Positions 15,403-20,820 of a stretch of DNA of 29,378 nt are shown here, piece by piece. The notes beneath the pieces were generated by a model that ran no database searches, was not told the origin of the DNA, and was given only the letters and a program-made list of their open reading frames with translations. Numbering within the stretch: the first letter of the stretch is position 1; every line of letters begins with the position of its first letter. This DNA comes from a virus: positions 1-29,378 of IMG/VR virus record IMGVR_UViG_3300038701_002636; one strand, 5' to 3'. The translations under genes and the position numbers were made by a program.

Positions 15403-15581
15403 CACGCGACCCAATGGAGCGCTGTGGTGGACAGCAGACGCGCTCGAACGGAGAGCCCGAAGAACACCGCCTGCTCCGCACTCTTCGCCTTGGCCTTCTG
15501 GATCTGCTCGCGCTCGAACTTCTTCGCGCTTTCCATGGCCGCGATACGCTGGGCGGGGTTGTCTGTGACGAAACCGGTCAT
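15402..15581 (-). CDS. Small helical phage protein
   Basis: 59 aa, start ATG at 15579-15581 (ATGA overlap upstream), stop sharing a base with the RuvC-like start. It consists of one long charged helix (QRIAAMESAKKFEREQIQKA) and a short hydrophobic tail. Both ends are translationally coupled, which supports it as a real gene. Function not recognised. Confidence 0.6.
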   Translation of the reverse strand: MTGFVTDNPAQRIAAMESAKKFEREQIQKAKAKSAEQAVFFGLSVRARLLSTTALHWVA

Positions 15582-16144
15582 GCCGCGTCGTCCTCCCCGC
15601 CGAAATCAATGGCGGTTTCACCATCGGCGGCAGGGTCATACGGTTCGACCGCATCATCCTCGCCCATGGCGTCGTCCACCTCAGCGTTGAACTCGGCGGT
15701 TTCAGCGTCTTCGGGCTGTTCTTCTGCCGGAATGGTGGCCGGTTCGTTCTTGGGCTTCTTCTTGCCCGCAGGCTTGGCCTCTTTCGGCTCTTCCTGCTCC
15801 GGCGCCTCGTTGGGGTTGTCCAGGTCCATCGACCGCGTACCCTGCCCCGACACGTGGTCGCGCAGCATCGGCAGAACGGTTTCCAGCGACAGGATGATAT
15901 CCATCGCCTTTGCCTGACCATTGGACTTTTCGTTCACCTTGAGGATCTGCCGCGCCCACGAAAACGCCTTGCTGTTCATCGCCGTGGTGTCGAGAAGATG
16001 ACCGATCTTCTGCCGGGTCTCGCCCGCAGAGGATGCGCGCTGGCTGTCCTCCCGGTTGAACTCCTCGGCCTTCCCGATCAGCTGATCGTGGGAAATGTCC
16101 GGCCCATCGTGTGCTGCTCGCACTTCCTTGCCTTCAGATGCCAT
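15578..16144 (-). CDS. Acidic phage protein, first gene of the replication operon
   Basis: 188 aa, ATG at 16142-16144 with a perfect AGGAGG upstream; the longer open frame extends through the intergenic region and is rejected. Residues about 15-110 are helical (DISHDQLIGKAEEFNREDSQ, TTAMNSKAFSWARQILKVNE). The last 80 residues are very acidic with a Lys-rich island (PAGKKKPKNEP). The N-terminal half loosely resembles small alphaproteobacterial DNA-associated proteins such as the GapR/DUF2312 type in layout, but I cannot confirm this. An acidic tail on a DNA-module protein often serves partner binding. As the first gene of the operon it is likely strongly expressed. Confidence 0.68.
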   Translation of the reverse strand: MASEGKEVRAAHDGPDISHDQLIGKAEEFNREDSQRASSAGETRQKIGHLLDTTAMNSKAFSWARQILKVNEKSNGQAKAMDIILSLETVLPMLRDHVSGQGTRSMDLDNPNEAPEQEEPKEAKPAGKKKPKNEPATIPAEEQPEDAETAEFNAEVDDAMGEDDAVEPYDPAADGETAIDFGGEDDAA

Positions 16145-16250
16145 GGTGGCCTCCTGATGTTTGGCCACGGCACAGCGCCGCAGCCTTCGAAATTGTTGAG
16201 AAATTCGGAAATCCCGCGCAGACTGCCCCCATTGGAAAAGGGAGATTGAT

Positions 16251-16784
16251 ATGCGGGGATTGATGATCGCAGCGGCGCTGGTGCTGGCGGGACCTGCGTC
16301 CGGTGAAATTTCCACCTATGGCGCCGTTATTGTTGACTACGATGAGCAAGGATATGCTATCGCGTCCAATCTTGTAGACGGTCCGAACTGCCCGATGGCT
16401 GGCCCACAAGGTTATACTGGAACCCTGGTCTACAGTTGTGAAAACGAAGTGGAAAACCTCTCCATCATCCACGATTGCGACGACGAGTTTCTTTTCCTGC
16501 CTAGTGGGGAGGTCAGAGGGCAAATTACCTTTGATGGCTTCAAACCGCGCGGCATACGATTCATGTCGAATGGCAACCGCTTGACCTACAAAGAGACTTT
16601 TGTGCTGCCTGAGATCAAAACTCTTCTTCGTGGATCTCACTACACGACTTTCGCATTCAACCTCCCCAACGGAGGAAGAACGGATCTCGTCTTCAACACC
16701 TACGGGTTTGATCGAGCCATCAGTTCGTTCGAAGGCTGCAAAGGAAGCGGGATTGCCCCCCCTTGGTTCACGAAACCTGACTGA
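16251..16784 (+). CDS. Secreted small protein, probable lysogenic-conversion gene
   Basis: 177 aa, ATG at 16251 with GGGAG about 8 bases upstream. Residues 1-18 (MRGLMIAAALVLAGPASG) form a Sec signal peptide with likely cleavage after ASG. The mature part is beta-rich and has five or so cysteines (NCPMAGPQG, YSCENEV, IHDCDDE, FEGCKGSG) suited to periplasmic disulfides. It is a single gene, reading opposite to the replication operon and away from it, and sits beside the immunity genes. This is the usual setting of a moron expressed from the prophage to alter the host envelope (inference). I do not recognise the family. Confidence 0.7.
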   Translation: MRGLMIAAALVLAGPASGEISTYGAVIVDYDEQGYAIASNLVDGPNCPMAGPQGYTGTLVYSCENEVENLSIIHDCDDEFLFLPSGEVRGQITFDGFKPRGIRFMSNGNRLTYKETFVLPEIKTLLRGSHYTTFAFNLPNGGRTDLVFNTYGFDRAISSFEGCKGSGIAPPWFTKPD

Positions 16785-16808
16785 CGCCGTTGCAGGAACG
16801 AGCATGGC

Positions 16809-17060
16809 TCACCCCGCCTGCTCATCATCCTCCGGCACGACGCCGAGATATTCGTCAAATCCTTCAACGAGGATGCGAAGCCGCTCGTGCTCGAACTTAC
16901 CCCCGTTCAAGAACCGAGTGAGGGCTGACGGACAGTCGAACAGCCGAACACTGAGCTTGGTTTTCTTCAGACCAGTCTTTTCCAGAACTTCCGGCAGGGC
17001 CTTCTTTGCTGCTTCGCGAATCGCATCTGCCGTGGGGGGTACTTCGAACTCTCGCCACAT
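16809..17060 (-). CDS. Cro-like small HTH regulator
   Basis: 83 aa, ATG at 17058-17060 with AGGAAAA upstream. Residues about 28-65 (LKKTKLSVRLFDCPSALTRF then LNGGKFEHERL) form a helix-turn-helix of the Cro/CI type, followed by LRILVEGFDEYLGV. It diverges from the CI-like gene at 17209 across a 148-base region that holds three TAGTK-N4-MACTA dyads. This head-to-head arrangement is the classical cI/cro immunity switch. Which protein favours lysogeny is inferred from this layout only. Confidence 0.7.
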   Translation of the reverse strand: MWREFEVPPTADAIREAAKKALPEVLEKTGLKKTKLSVRLFDCPSALTRFLNGGKFEHERLRILVEGFDEYLGVVPEDDEQAG

Positions 17061-17086
17061 GGGGTTTTCCTTGCCTGTTTACCCCA

Positions 17087-17140
17087 TTCGTAGTTTCACA
17101 ACTATTCATTTGCAATAGTGTTGACACTACTGAGCGACAA
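17087..17140 (-). promoter_or_regulatory. Leftward promoters of the Cro-like gene with two operator dyads
   Basis: Minus strand: TTGTCG (17135-17140), 17 bases, TATTGC (17112-17117), and a second overlapping possibility TTGCAA (17110-17115), 17 bases, TACGAA (17087-17092). Operator dyads TAGTT-TCAC-AACTA (17091-17104) and TAGTG-TTGA-CACTA (17116-17129) lie within them, 25 bases apart. Confidence 0.5.
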
Positions 17141-17144
17141 GTTT

Positions 17145-17160
17145 GCACCCTCACGGGTGC
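17145..17160. repeat. Dyad GCACCC-N4-GGGTGC
   Basis: A perfect 6-bp dyad around TCAC between the two divergent regulator genes. A near copy (GAACCC-N4-GGGTGC, 17665-17680) lies upstream of luxR, and both are followed by WAAATT. It is either a hairpin or a second operator type. Confidence 0.5.
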
Positions 17161-17173
17161 TAAATTCCTGTTA

Positions 17174-17202
17174 TTGCTCACCAATAGTTTTCAGACTAAA
17201 AT
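17174..17202 (+). promoter_or_regulatory. Promoter of the CI-like gene, leaderless
   Basis: TTGCTC (17174-17179), 17 bases, TAAAAT (17197-17202). The gene's ATG (17209) begins 7 bases after the -10 box, at the expected transcription start. No Shine-Dalgarno sequence is present. The dyad TAGTT-TTCA-GACTA (17185-17198) occupies the spacer and -10 edge. Confidence 0.6.
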
Positions 17203-17208
17203 GTCGCT

Positions 17209-17541
17209 ATGACAAAGCAACAGACACCAGCATCAGCCGAAACCCTGCACCAATGGGAAACCATTGAAGCAGCGCGGGTAGCCAAAAAGATCAAGAAAAC
17301 TGAGCTATCCGAGGCAATCGATCGCCACGGGTCTTACTACTACCAGGCGGAGAAGTTTAAGTGGGCGATCCCACTTGAGGCCCTGTCAGTGTGGGCAAAG
17401 ATGCTGGAAATCAACCCGTCCCAGCTATTCCTTGAAGGCGAGGAAAATCCTCGCGCGAAGATCATAGCTCTGATTGCTGGTGCTGATGATTCGAAACTGC
17501 CGCAGGCGCTTCGGGTTCTAGAAGCTGTGTTAGCAAGCTAA
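17209..17541 (+). CDS. CI-like phage repressor (XRE-type HTH)
   Basis: 110 aa. Residues about 18-62 (IEAARVAKKIKKTELSEAID then RHGSYYYQAEKFKWAIPLEA) form an HTH, continuing into LSVWAKMLEINPSQLF, the usual last helix of XRE domains. The C-terminal 45 residues (AKIIALIAGADDSKLPQALR) are helical. There is no LexA-type protease domain, so RecA-driven self-cleavage is not expected and induction must come by another route. It diverges from the Cro-like gene and is followed by luxR and luxI. The likely role is lysogeny maintenance through the TAGTK-N4-MACTA operators. It appears to be translated from a leaderless message. Confidence 0.75.
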   Translation: MTKQQTPASAETLHQWETIEAARVAKKIKKTELSEAIDRHGSYYYQAEKFKWAIPLEALSVWAKMLEINPSQLFLEGEENPRAKIIALIAGADDSKLPQALRVLEAVLAS

Positions 17542-17623
17542 CCGCCTCGGCCAGCCCCTCATCACCCTTCTTTTTATGTATCTGCCCGACTATCCGGAGC
17601 AGCTGAACCCGCTTTGACATCAT
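17462..17623 (-). CDS. Candidate small protein, antisense to the repressor 3' end
   Basis: 53 aa from ATG at 17621-17623 (a second ATG follows directly), with AAGGGA upstream on the minus strand. The first 35 residues (MMSKRVQLLRIVGQIHKKKG then DEGLAEAVSLLTQLL) look like an amphipathic helical protein. The last 26 codons lie opposite the CI-like gene. Its 5' end faces luxR across the operator at 17634-17647. It could be an anti-repressor, an antisense transcript with no product, or chance. Evidence is composition, RBS and position only. Confidence 0.35.
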   Translation of the reverse strand: MMSKRVQLLRIVGQIHKKKGDEGLAEAVSLLTQLLEPEAPAAVSNHQHQQSEL

Positions 17624-17680
17624 ATTTCCCTTGTAGTTCTTAAACTATTACACCACTATCAATTGAACCCCCACGGGTGC
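17614..17680 (+). promoter_or_regulatory. luxR promoter/operator region
   Basis: TTGACA at 17614-17619 with a weak -10 (TTCTTA, 17637-17642) after 17 bases. The perfect dyad TAGTT-CTTA-AACTA (17634-17647) overlaps that -10 position. The GAACCC-N4-GGGTGC dyad lies downstream at 17665-17680. No classical 20-bp lux box was seen. Confidence 0.5.
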
Positions 17681-17706
17681 AAAATTTGTAACAAGGAGAA
17701 TTTGAC

Positions 17707-18291
17707 GTGTCTACAACTTTGCAATCTATCGGTGTAGAGCTAGAGAAACTTGGCTTTCCTAAGTATGCAATAGGAAAGGGTTTTCACGGCAGTGAACCAG
17801 CGTTCACGTCCACCTTTCGCGAAGATTGGCAGCAGCACTATTTTGAAAATGGATTTTTCAATCTCGACCCTCTGCCGTTCTGCGCGCTGGCCGGCACCGC
17901 CCCCATTCGCTGGACCGAGATCAAGCGACGCATGAGAAAGAGCCCGGTCATGAGTGCCGCCGAGGACTTCGGGATGATTGAAGGTTTTGCGTTCTCTCTG
18001 AATGGCTACGTGGTGAGCTCAGTCCACGATGGCAGCCTGACCACTGGTGATCTCAAGTTCGTTCAGGAGAGCATCAAACGGCTCGCAATCAGCTCATCTG
18101 ACATGATCGAACCTTTGACAAGTTCACAACAAGGCTTGGTCGATCTGCTAGGTGTAGGCCTCCAATACAACCAGATAGCCGATATATTGGGAATTTCAGT
18201 TGACGGAGTTAAGTCAGCCAAAAAGAGACTTTTTCAGAAATACGGCGCAAACTCGGACGCACAACTCCTGCGGATACTTCGAAACGAATAG
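17707..18291 (+). CDS. luxR: LuxR-family quorum-sensing receptor/regulator
   Basis: 194 aa, GTG start at 17707 with AAGGAG 8 bases upstream. Residues about 1-125 form the autoinducer-binding domain, with the conserved set at W41 and Y45 (WQQHY), D54-P55 (FNLDPL), W69 (IRWTEI), then the AEDFGMIEGFAFSLNG block. These are the residues that line the acyl-homoserine-lactone pocket in LuxR, TraR and LasR. Residues about 137-190 form the GerE-type HTH (LVDLLGVGLQYNQIADILGI then SVDGVKSAKKRLFQKYGA). It is about 40 residues shorter than usual, mainly at the N-terminus and linker, and the common Glu of the HTH (LTxRE) is Gln here. It lies between the CI-like gene and a LuxI homologue, so both signal maker and receptor are phage-borne. 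Confidence 0.92.
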   Translation: MSTTLQSIGVELEKLGFPKYAIGKGFHGSEPAFTSTFREDWQQHYFENGFFNLDPLPFCALAGTAPIRWTEIKRRMRKSPVMSAAEDFGMIEGFAFSLNGYVVSSVHDGSLTTGDLKFVQESIKRLAISSSDMIEPLTSSQQGLVDLLGVGLQYNQIADILGISVDGVKSAKKRLFQKYGANSDAQLLRILRNE

Positions 18292-18341
18292 CATGGCTTT
18301 GCCCGGCTAAATGGGCATTTCCGCTAGAATAGTTTGGCCAG

Positions 18342-18370
18342 ATACTCCTCTCCACATGAGCAAGGAGTAT
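18342..18370 (+). promoter_or_regulatory. Hairpin covering the luxI ribosome binding site
   Basis: ATACTCCT (18342-18349) pairs perfectly with AGGAGTAT (18363-18370) across a 13-base loop. The 3' arm contains the AAGGAG Shine-Dalgarno that serves the ATG at 18375. In the folded message the site would be closed, so luxI translation may need ribosome passage from luxR, temperature, or a bound factor. A 15-codon open frame (18356-18403) starts in the loop in another frame. Confidence 0.6.
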
Positions 18371-18374
18371 TTTC

Positions 18375-18956
18375 ATGAAGTCTTTCGCAGTCAGCTTCAC
18401 TGAGGCCACATCAATCGGACCCGCCTGGTCAGAATACTGGTCACTTCGGAAGGCTGAATTTGTCGACCATAAGGGCTGGGACCTTCCCCACATCGAGGGC
18501 GTTGAGTTCGACTGGTACGATAGACCAGGCGCGCGCTGGATCATTGTGACTGATGACGATGGGCGCTGTGTCGGCGGATCGCGGCTGCTACGAACCGATG
18601 CCCCTAGCTACGGCGGGTGCAGCTATATGCTGAGAGACGCTCAGTTGGGACTGATCTCAGGCATTCCAATCGGCATGCTTCCGCCCAACCTACCTCTAGA
18701 CCCTCAACTGTTTGAAGCAACGAGATTTTTTGTGGACAGAGCTCTGCCAATGAAACAGCAGATGCTTGTTCAGAGAGAAATCGTTGCTCGCACGGCTTCA
18801 ACTGCGCGCGAACTAGGCGGACGAGAGTTGATCGCCCTAATGCCCTCAAAGATATACAGAATATTCCGACGCTTTGGCTTCGAAGTGCGAGAGCACAGCG
18901 AAGTAGGTGTGATCGATAGCGTCCCCCACACAGTGGGTTGGCTTTCAGTTTTTTAG
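18375..18956 (+). CDS. luxI: LuxI-family acyl-homoserine-lactone synthase
   Basis: 193 aa, a typical LuxI length. It joins an acyl chain from acyl-ACP (or acyl-CoA) to S-adenosylmethionine to make the diffusible signal. The invariant residues are present: R25 and F29 (LRKAEF), W35, E44-F45-D46 and D49 (EFDWYD), R70 (GGSRLLRT), and E114/R117 (FEATRFFVDR). Catalytic-core residues are therefore intact and the gene has no frameshift, so an active enzyme is expected. Start ATG at 18375 with AAGGAG upstream inside a hairpin. The stop codon TAG is itself the first half of a TAGTK-N4-MACTA dyad. The acyl chain made cannot be predicted from the sequence. Confidence 0.93.
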   Translation: MKSFAVSFTEATSIGPAWSEYWSLRKAEFVDHKGWDLPHIEGVEFDWYDRPGARWIIVTDDDGRCVGGSRLLRTDAPSYGGCSYMLRDAQLGLISGIPIGMLPPNLPLDPQLFEATRFFVDRALPMKQQMLVQREIVARTASTARELGGRELIALMPSKIYRIFRRFGFEVREHSEVGVIDSVPHTVGWLSVF

Positions 18957-18999
18957 TTTTACCACTATTTTAGGTATTGCTTCGATAGTTTTATAACTA
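18954..18999. promoter_or_regulatory. Two operator dyads after luxI, before the next rightward genes
   Basis: TAGTT-TTAC-CACTA (18954-18967) and TAGTT-TTAT-AACTA (18986-18999), 32 bases apart, match the dyads at the regulator promoters. A TATAAC (18992-18997) inside the second could be a -10 box for the 19031 gene. This places the rightward small genes under the same repressor. Confidence 0.6.
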
Positions 19000-19030
19000 T
19001 AGCTTGGGTGTCATCAACAAGGTGACGCCC

Positions 19031-19291
19031 ATGCCGGAACAACAGGTCAAATACCCAAATTATGCCTGTCGGACCTGCAAGGACACTGGACTGAAGTACG
19101 AGGGGAACGGGCACAGGATGGCCGGATACCCCTGGGCCGAGGGCCATGTGTCTGTGGCGTGCACCTGCAAGAAGGGACGAGAGCTGTCCGTACCAGATGA
19201 CAGCGTGGCGAAGGAGCGGGCCGCTCAGGAAACGGCGGACCGCCTCATGCAGGAGCGAAAAGGCTATGGATTTGAATATCCCGATTATTGA
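19031..19291 (+). CDS. Small zinc-finger-like phage protein
   Basis: 86 aa from ATG at 19031, with AAGGTGA upstream; a TTG at 19004 would lie within the operator region and is rejected. Cysteines CRTCKDTGLKYEG and ACTCKKGRE resemble the DnaJ-type CxxCxGxG half-motifs and could bind one zinc ion. The C-terminal half is a charged helix (SVAKERAAQETADRLMQERK). It is the first gene behind the two operators after luxI and may be an early gene. The 3' end overlaps the next gene by 26 bases. Confidence 0.6.
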   Translation: MPEQQVKYPNYACRTCKDTGLKYEGNGHRMAGYPWAEGHVSVACTCKKGRELSVPDDSVAKERAAQETADRLMQERKGYGFEYPDY

Positions 19292-19514
19292 GCAGGCGCG
19301 GTGCCTCGCCCACGGAGACGATCCCGAGGTGAGCGAGCGCATGGCGAAACGGTTCGAGGATCTGAACCAGCCGGAGAAAGAGGCTGCGGAAGCCTACCGG
19401 GTTTTGGATCTGTTCCTGATCGCGGTGATGTGTGCCGGCCTGCTGCACCTCCTGCCGCTGGTCAAAACCGGCGTTTTCGCCCTGTTTGACCTGATCGCCC
19501 GCGTCCTTTCGTAG
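19266..19514 (+). CDS. Small membrane protein
   Basis: 82 aa from ATG at 19266, with GGAG about 11 bases upstream. The N-terminal 40 residues are soluble and charged. Residues about 47-80 (LDLFLIAVMCAGLLHLLPLV then KTGVFALFDLIARVL) form one or two membrane segments. Function unknown. Small membrane proteins in phage early regions can act in superinfection exclusion or as holin-like proteins; nothing here decides between them. Confidence 0.55.
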   Translation: MDLNIPIIEQARCLAHGDDPEVSERMAKRFEDLNQPEKEAAEAYRVLDLFLIAVMCAGLLHLLPLVKTGVFALFDLIARVLS

Positions 19515-19576
19515 GCATCGACCCCGGCGCGGGTGGCTCACCCCAAGGGAGCCAAGCGGAAGGCCCGCGCCAACCT

Positions 19577-19629
19577 CTCCCCCGGCACTGAACGAACGCT
19601 CCTCCCTCGGGAGGTGCCGGGGGAGCTTT
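19577..19629 (+). terminator. Large stem-loop, probable terminator of the lux/early transcript
   Basis: CTCCCCCGGCAC (19577-19588) pairs perfectly with GTGCCGGGGGAG (19614-19625), with an inner CTCC/GGAG hairpin in the loop, followed by CTTTG. It lies about 60 bases after the last gene of the lux-side transcript. A 12-bp GC-rich stem is strong; the T run is short. Confidence 0.5.
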
Positions 19630-19699
19630 GTTCGAACCCGCGCTGCATGCCCTTTCCCCCCTGTCAGGGCAGCCTCAATGTCCCGCAGCGCGCAACTGT

Positions 19700-19752
19700 C
19701 GGCAGGTGGCCTCAATCCACCACTCACGGTGCACTCACACCGCCACCTGCCG
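19700..19752 (+). repeat. Inverted repeat before the recombination operon
   Basis: CGGCAGGTGGC (19700-19710) and GCCACCTGCCG (19742-19752) form a perfect 11-bp stem with a 31-base loop, ending 24 bases before the ATG at 19777. It may be a second terminator, an antitermination site or a leader structure. The rest of the 262-base gap holds no supported gene. Confidence 0.45.
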
Positions 19753-19776
19753 GCCCCTTTATCTGATGAGGACCAC

Positions 19777-20820
19777 ATGGCCGACGAAACTGGAACAGAC
19801 CTGATCACGCTCCCCTCCAAGGAAGAGTTGCCCGCATACTTCAAGCGCGATGGCGGCATTGAGGAGCTGGTCTCCAAAATCGAGAAGGCGGTGGAGAAGG
19901 TCGAACACGACTATACCACGGCGAAAGGCCGCAAGGAGGCGCGCTCCTATGCCTCCAAGGTTTCGAAATCCAAGACGGTGCTTGAGAGCGTCCGCAAGGA
20001 GATCACCGAGGAATGGCGCACCAAGACCGCAGAGGTGAACGCCCGCGGCAAGACCGCAGTGGAGCGCCTGGACGCGCTGCGCGACAAGATCAAGGCGCCG
20101 GCGGAAGAGTTCGAGAAGAAGGAAGCCGAGCGGCAGGCAAAGCATATGAAGGCGCTGGATCAGTTTGATCTGGAGCAGCTGGACAGCCACGCCGCCAGCT
20201 TCGAGATCAAAGCGCTGATCGAGCGCATTGAGGCTGTCGAGATCAACGACAGCTGGGAAGAATTCGAAGGTGACGCGCGCGAACAGAAGGCAGCGGCGCT
20301 GACCAAGTTCAAATCGGATCTGGGCATCGCGGAACAGCGCGAGGCGCAGGAGCGTGAGCTGGAGGAGTTGCGCCGCGAAAAGGCGGAGCGCGAGGCCAAG
20401 GAGGCCGAAGAGGCGGCCAAAGCCGAAGCGGAGGCCGCAGCCAAAGCCGCAGAGGAGCTGCGCGCCAAGGAACAGGCCGCAGCAGAAGAGAAGGCCCGCC
20501 AAGAGGCAGAGGCAGCCGCCAAGGCCCGCGAGGAGCGCATTGCCCGCGAGGCCAAGGAAGCCGAAGAGCGCCACCGTCAGGAGCTTGAAGCCGCCAAGGC
20601 TCGCGAGCTGGAAGCGGCCGCCGCCGAACGTAAGCGCATCGAGGATGAGAAGCGCGCCGCCGAGGAGGCAGAGGCCAAGCGCAAAGCCGACGCCGAGCAT
20701 CGCAAGGCTATCACCGCTGAGATTGTGGCCGCGATCACCGCCGCCAAGCCCCGCTCCTACGAGCACCTGATCGACATGATGATCGACGGGGAGATCCCTC
20801 ACGTGAAGGTGGCGGTCTGA
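19777..20820 (+). CDS. Coiled-coil phage protein of the recombination operon
   Basis: 347 aa from ATG at 19777. Residues about 1-190 are a globular or helical domain (IEELVSKIEKAVEKVEHDYT, SYASKVSKSKTVLESVRKEI), the layout of DUF1351-like proteins that accompany RecE/RecT genes. Residues about 195-310 are an extreme Ala/Glu/Lys/Arg coiled coil. The end (AAITAAKPRSYEHLIDMMID then GEIPHVKVAV) is a short conserved-looking domain, similar to the tail of other phage recombination-module proteins. It probably assists recombination or single-strand annealing. The very long antisense frame is a by-product of its codon use. Confidence 0.78.
   Translation: MADETGTDLITLPSKEELPAYFKRDGGIEELVSKIEKAVEKVEHDYTTAKGRKEARSYASKVSKSKTVLESVRKEITEEWRTKTAEVNARGKTAVERLDALRDKIKAPAEEFEKKEAERQAKHMKALDQFDLEQLDSHAASFEIKALIERIEAVEINDSWEEFEGDAREQKAAALTKFKSDLGIAEQREAQERELEELRREKAEREAKEAEEAAKAEAEAAAKAAEELRAKEQAAAEEKARQEAEAAAKAREERIAREAKEAEERHRQELEAAKARELEAAAAERKRIEDEKRAAEEAEAKRKADAEHRKAITAEIVAAITAAKPRSYEHLIDMMIDGEIPHVKVAV

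Noticed and set aside
16134-16805. 223-codon minus-strand frame over the secreted protein gene
   Set aside because: It runs antisense to the gene with signal peptide and GGGAG site and has no coherent domain; the plus-strand reading is better supported.
17006-17212. 68-codon plus-strand frame across the regulator intergenic region
   Set aside because: It crosses promoters and three operator dyads, and its translation is not protein-like.
18300-18317. TGCCC-N8-GGGCA stem after luxR as a terminator
   Set aside because: Only 5 bp with an 8-base loop and three Ts follow; too weak to call, and luxI is probably co-transcribed.
18292-18374. Classical 20-bp lux box before luxI
   Set aside because: No dyad resembling ACCTGTA-type or TraR-type boxes was found; the only strong dyad is the Shine-Dalgarno hairpin.
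19533-19766. 77-codon frame between the lux-side genes and the recombination operon
   Set aside because: It spans two perfect stem-loops, is Pro/Arg-rich and has no ribosome binding site.
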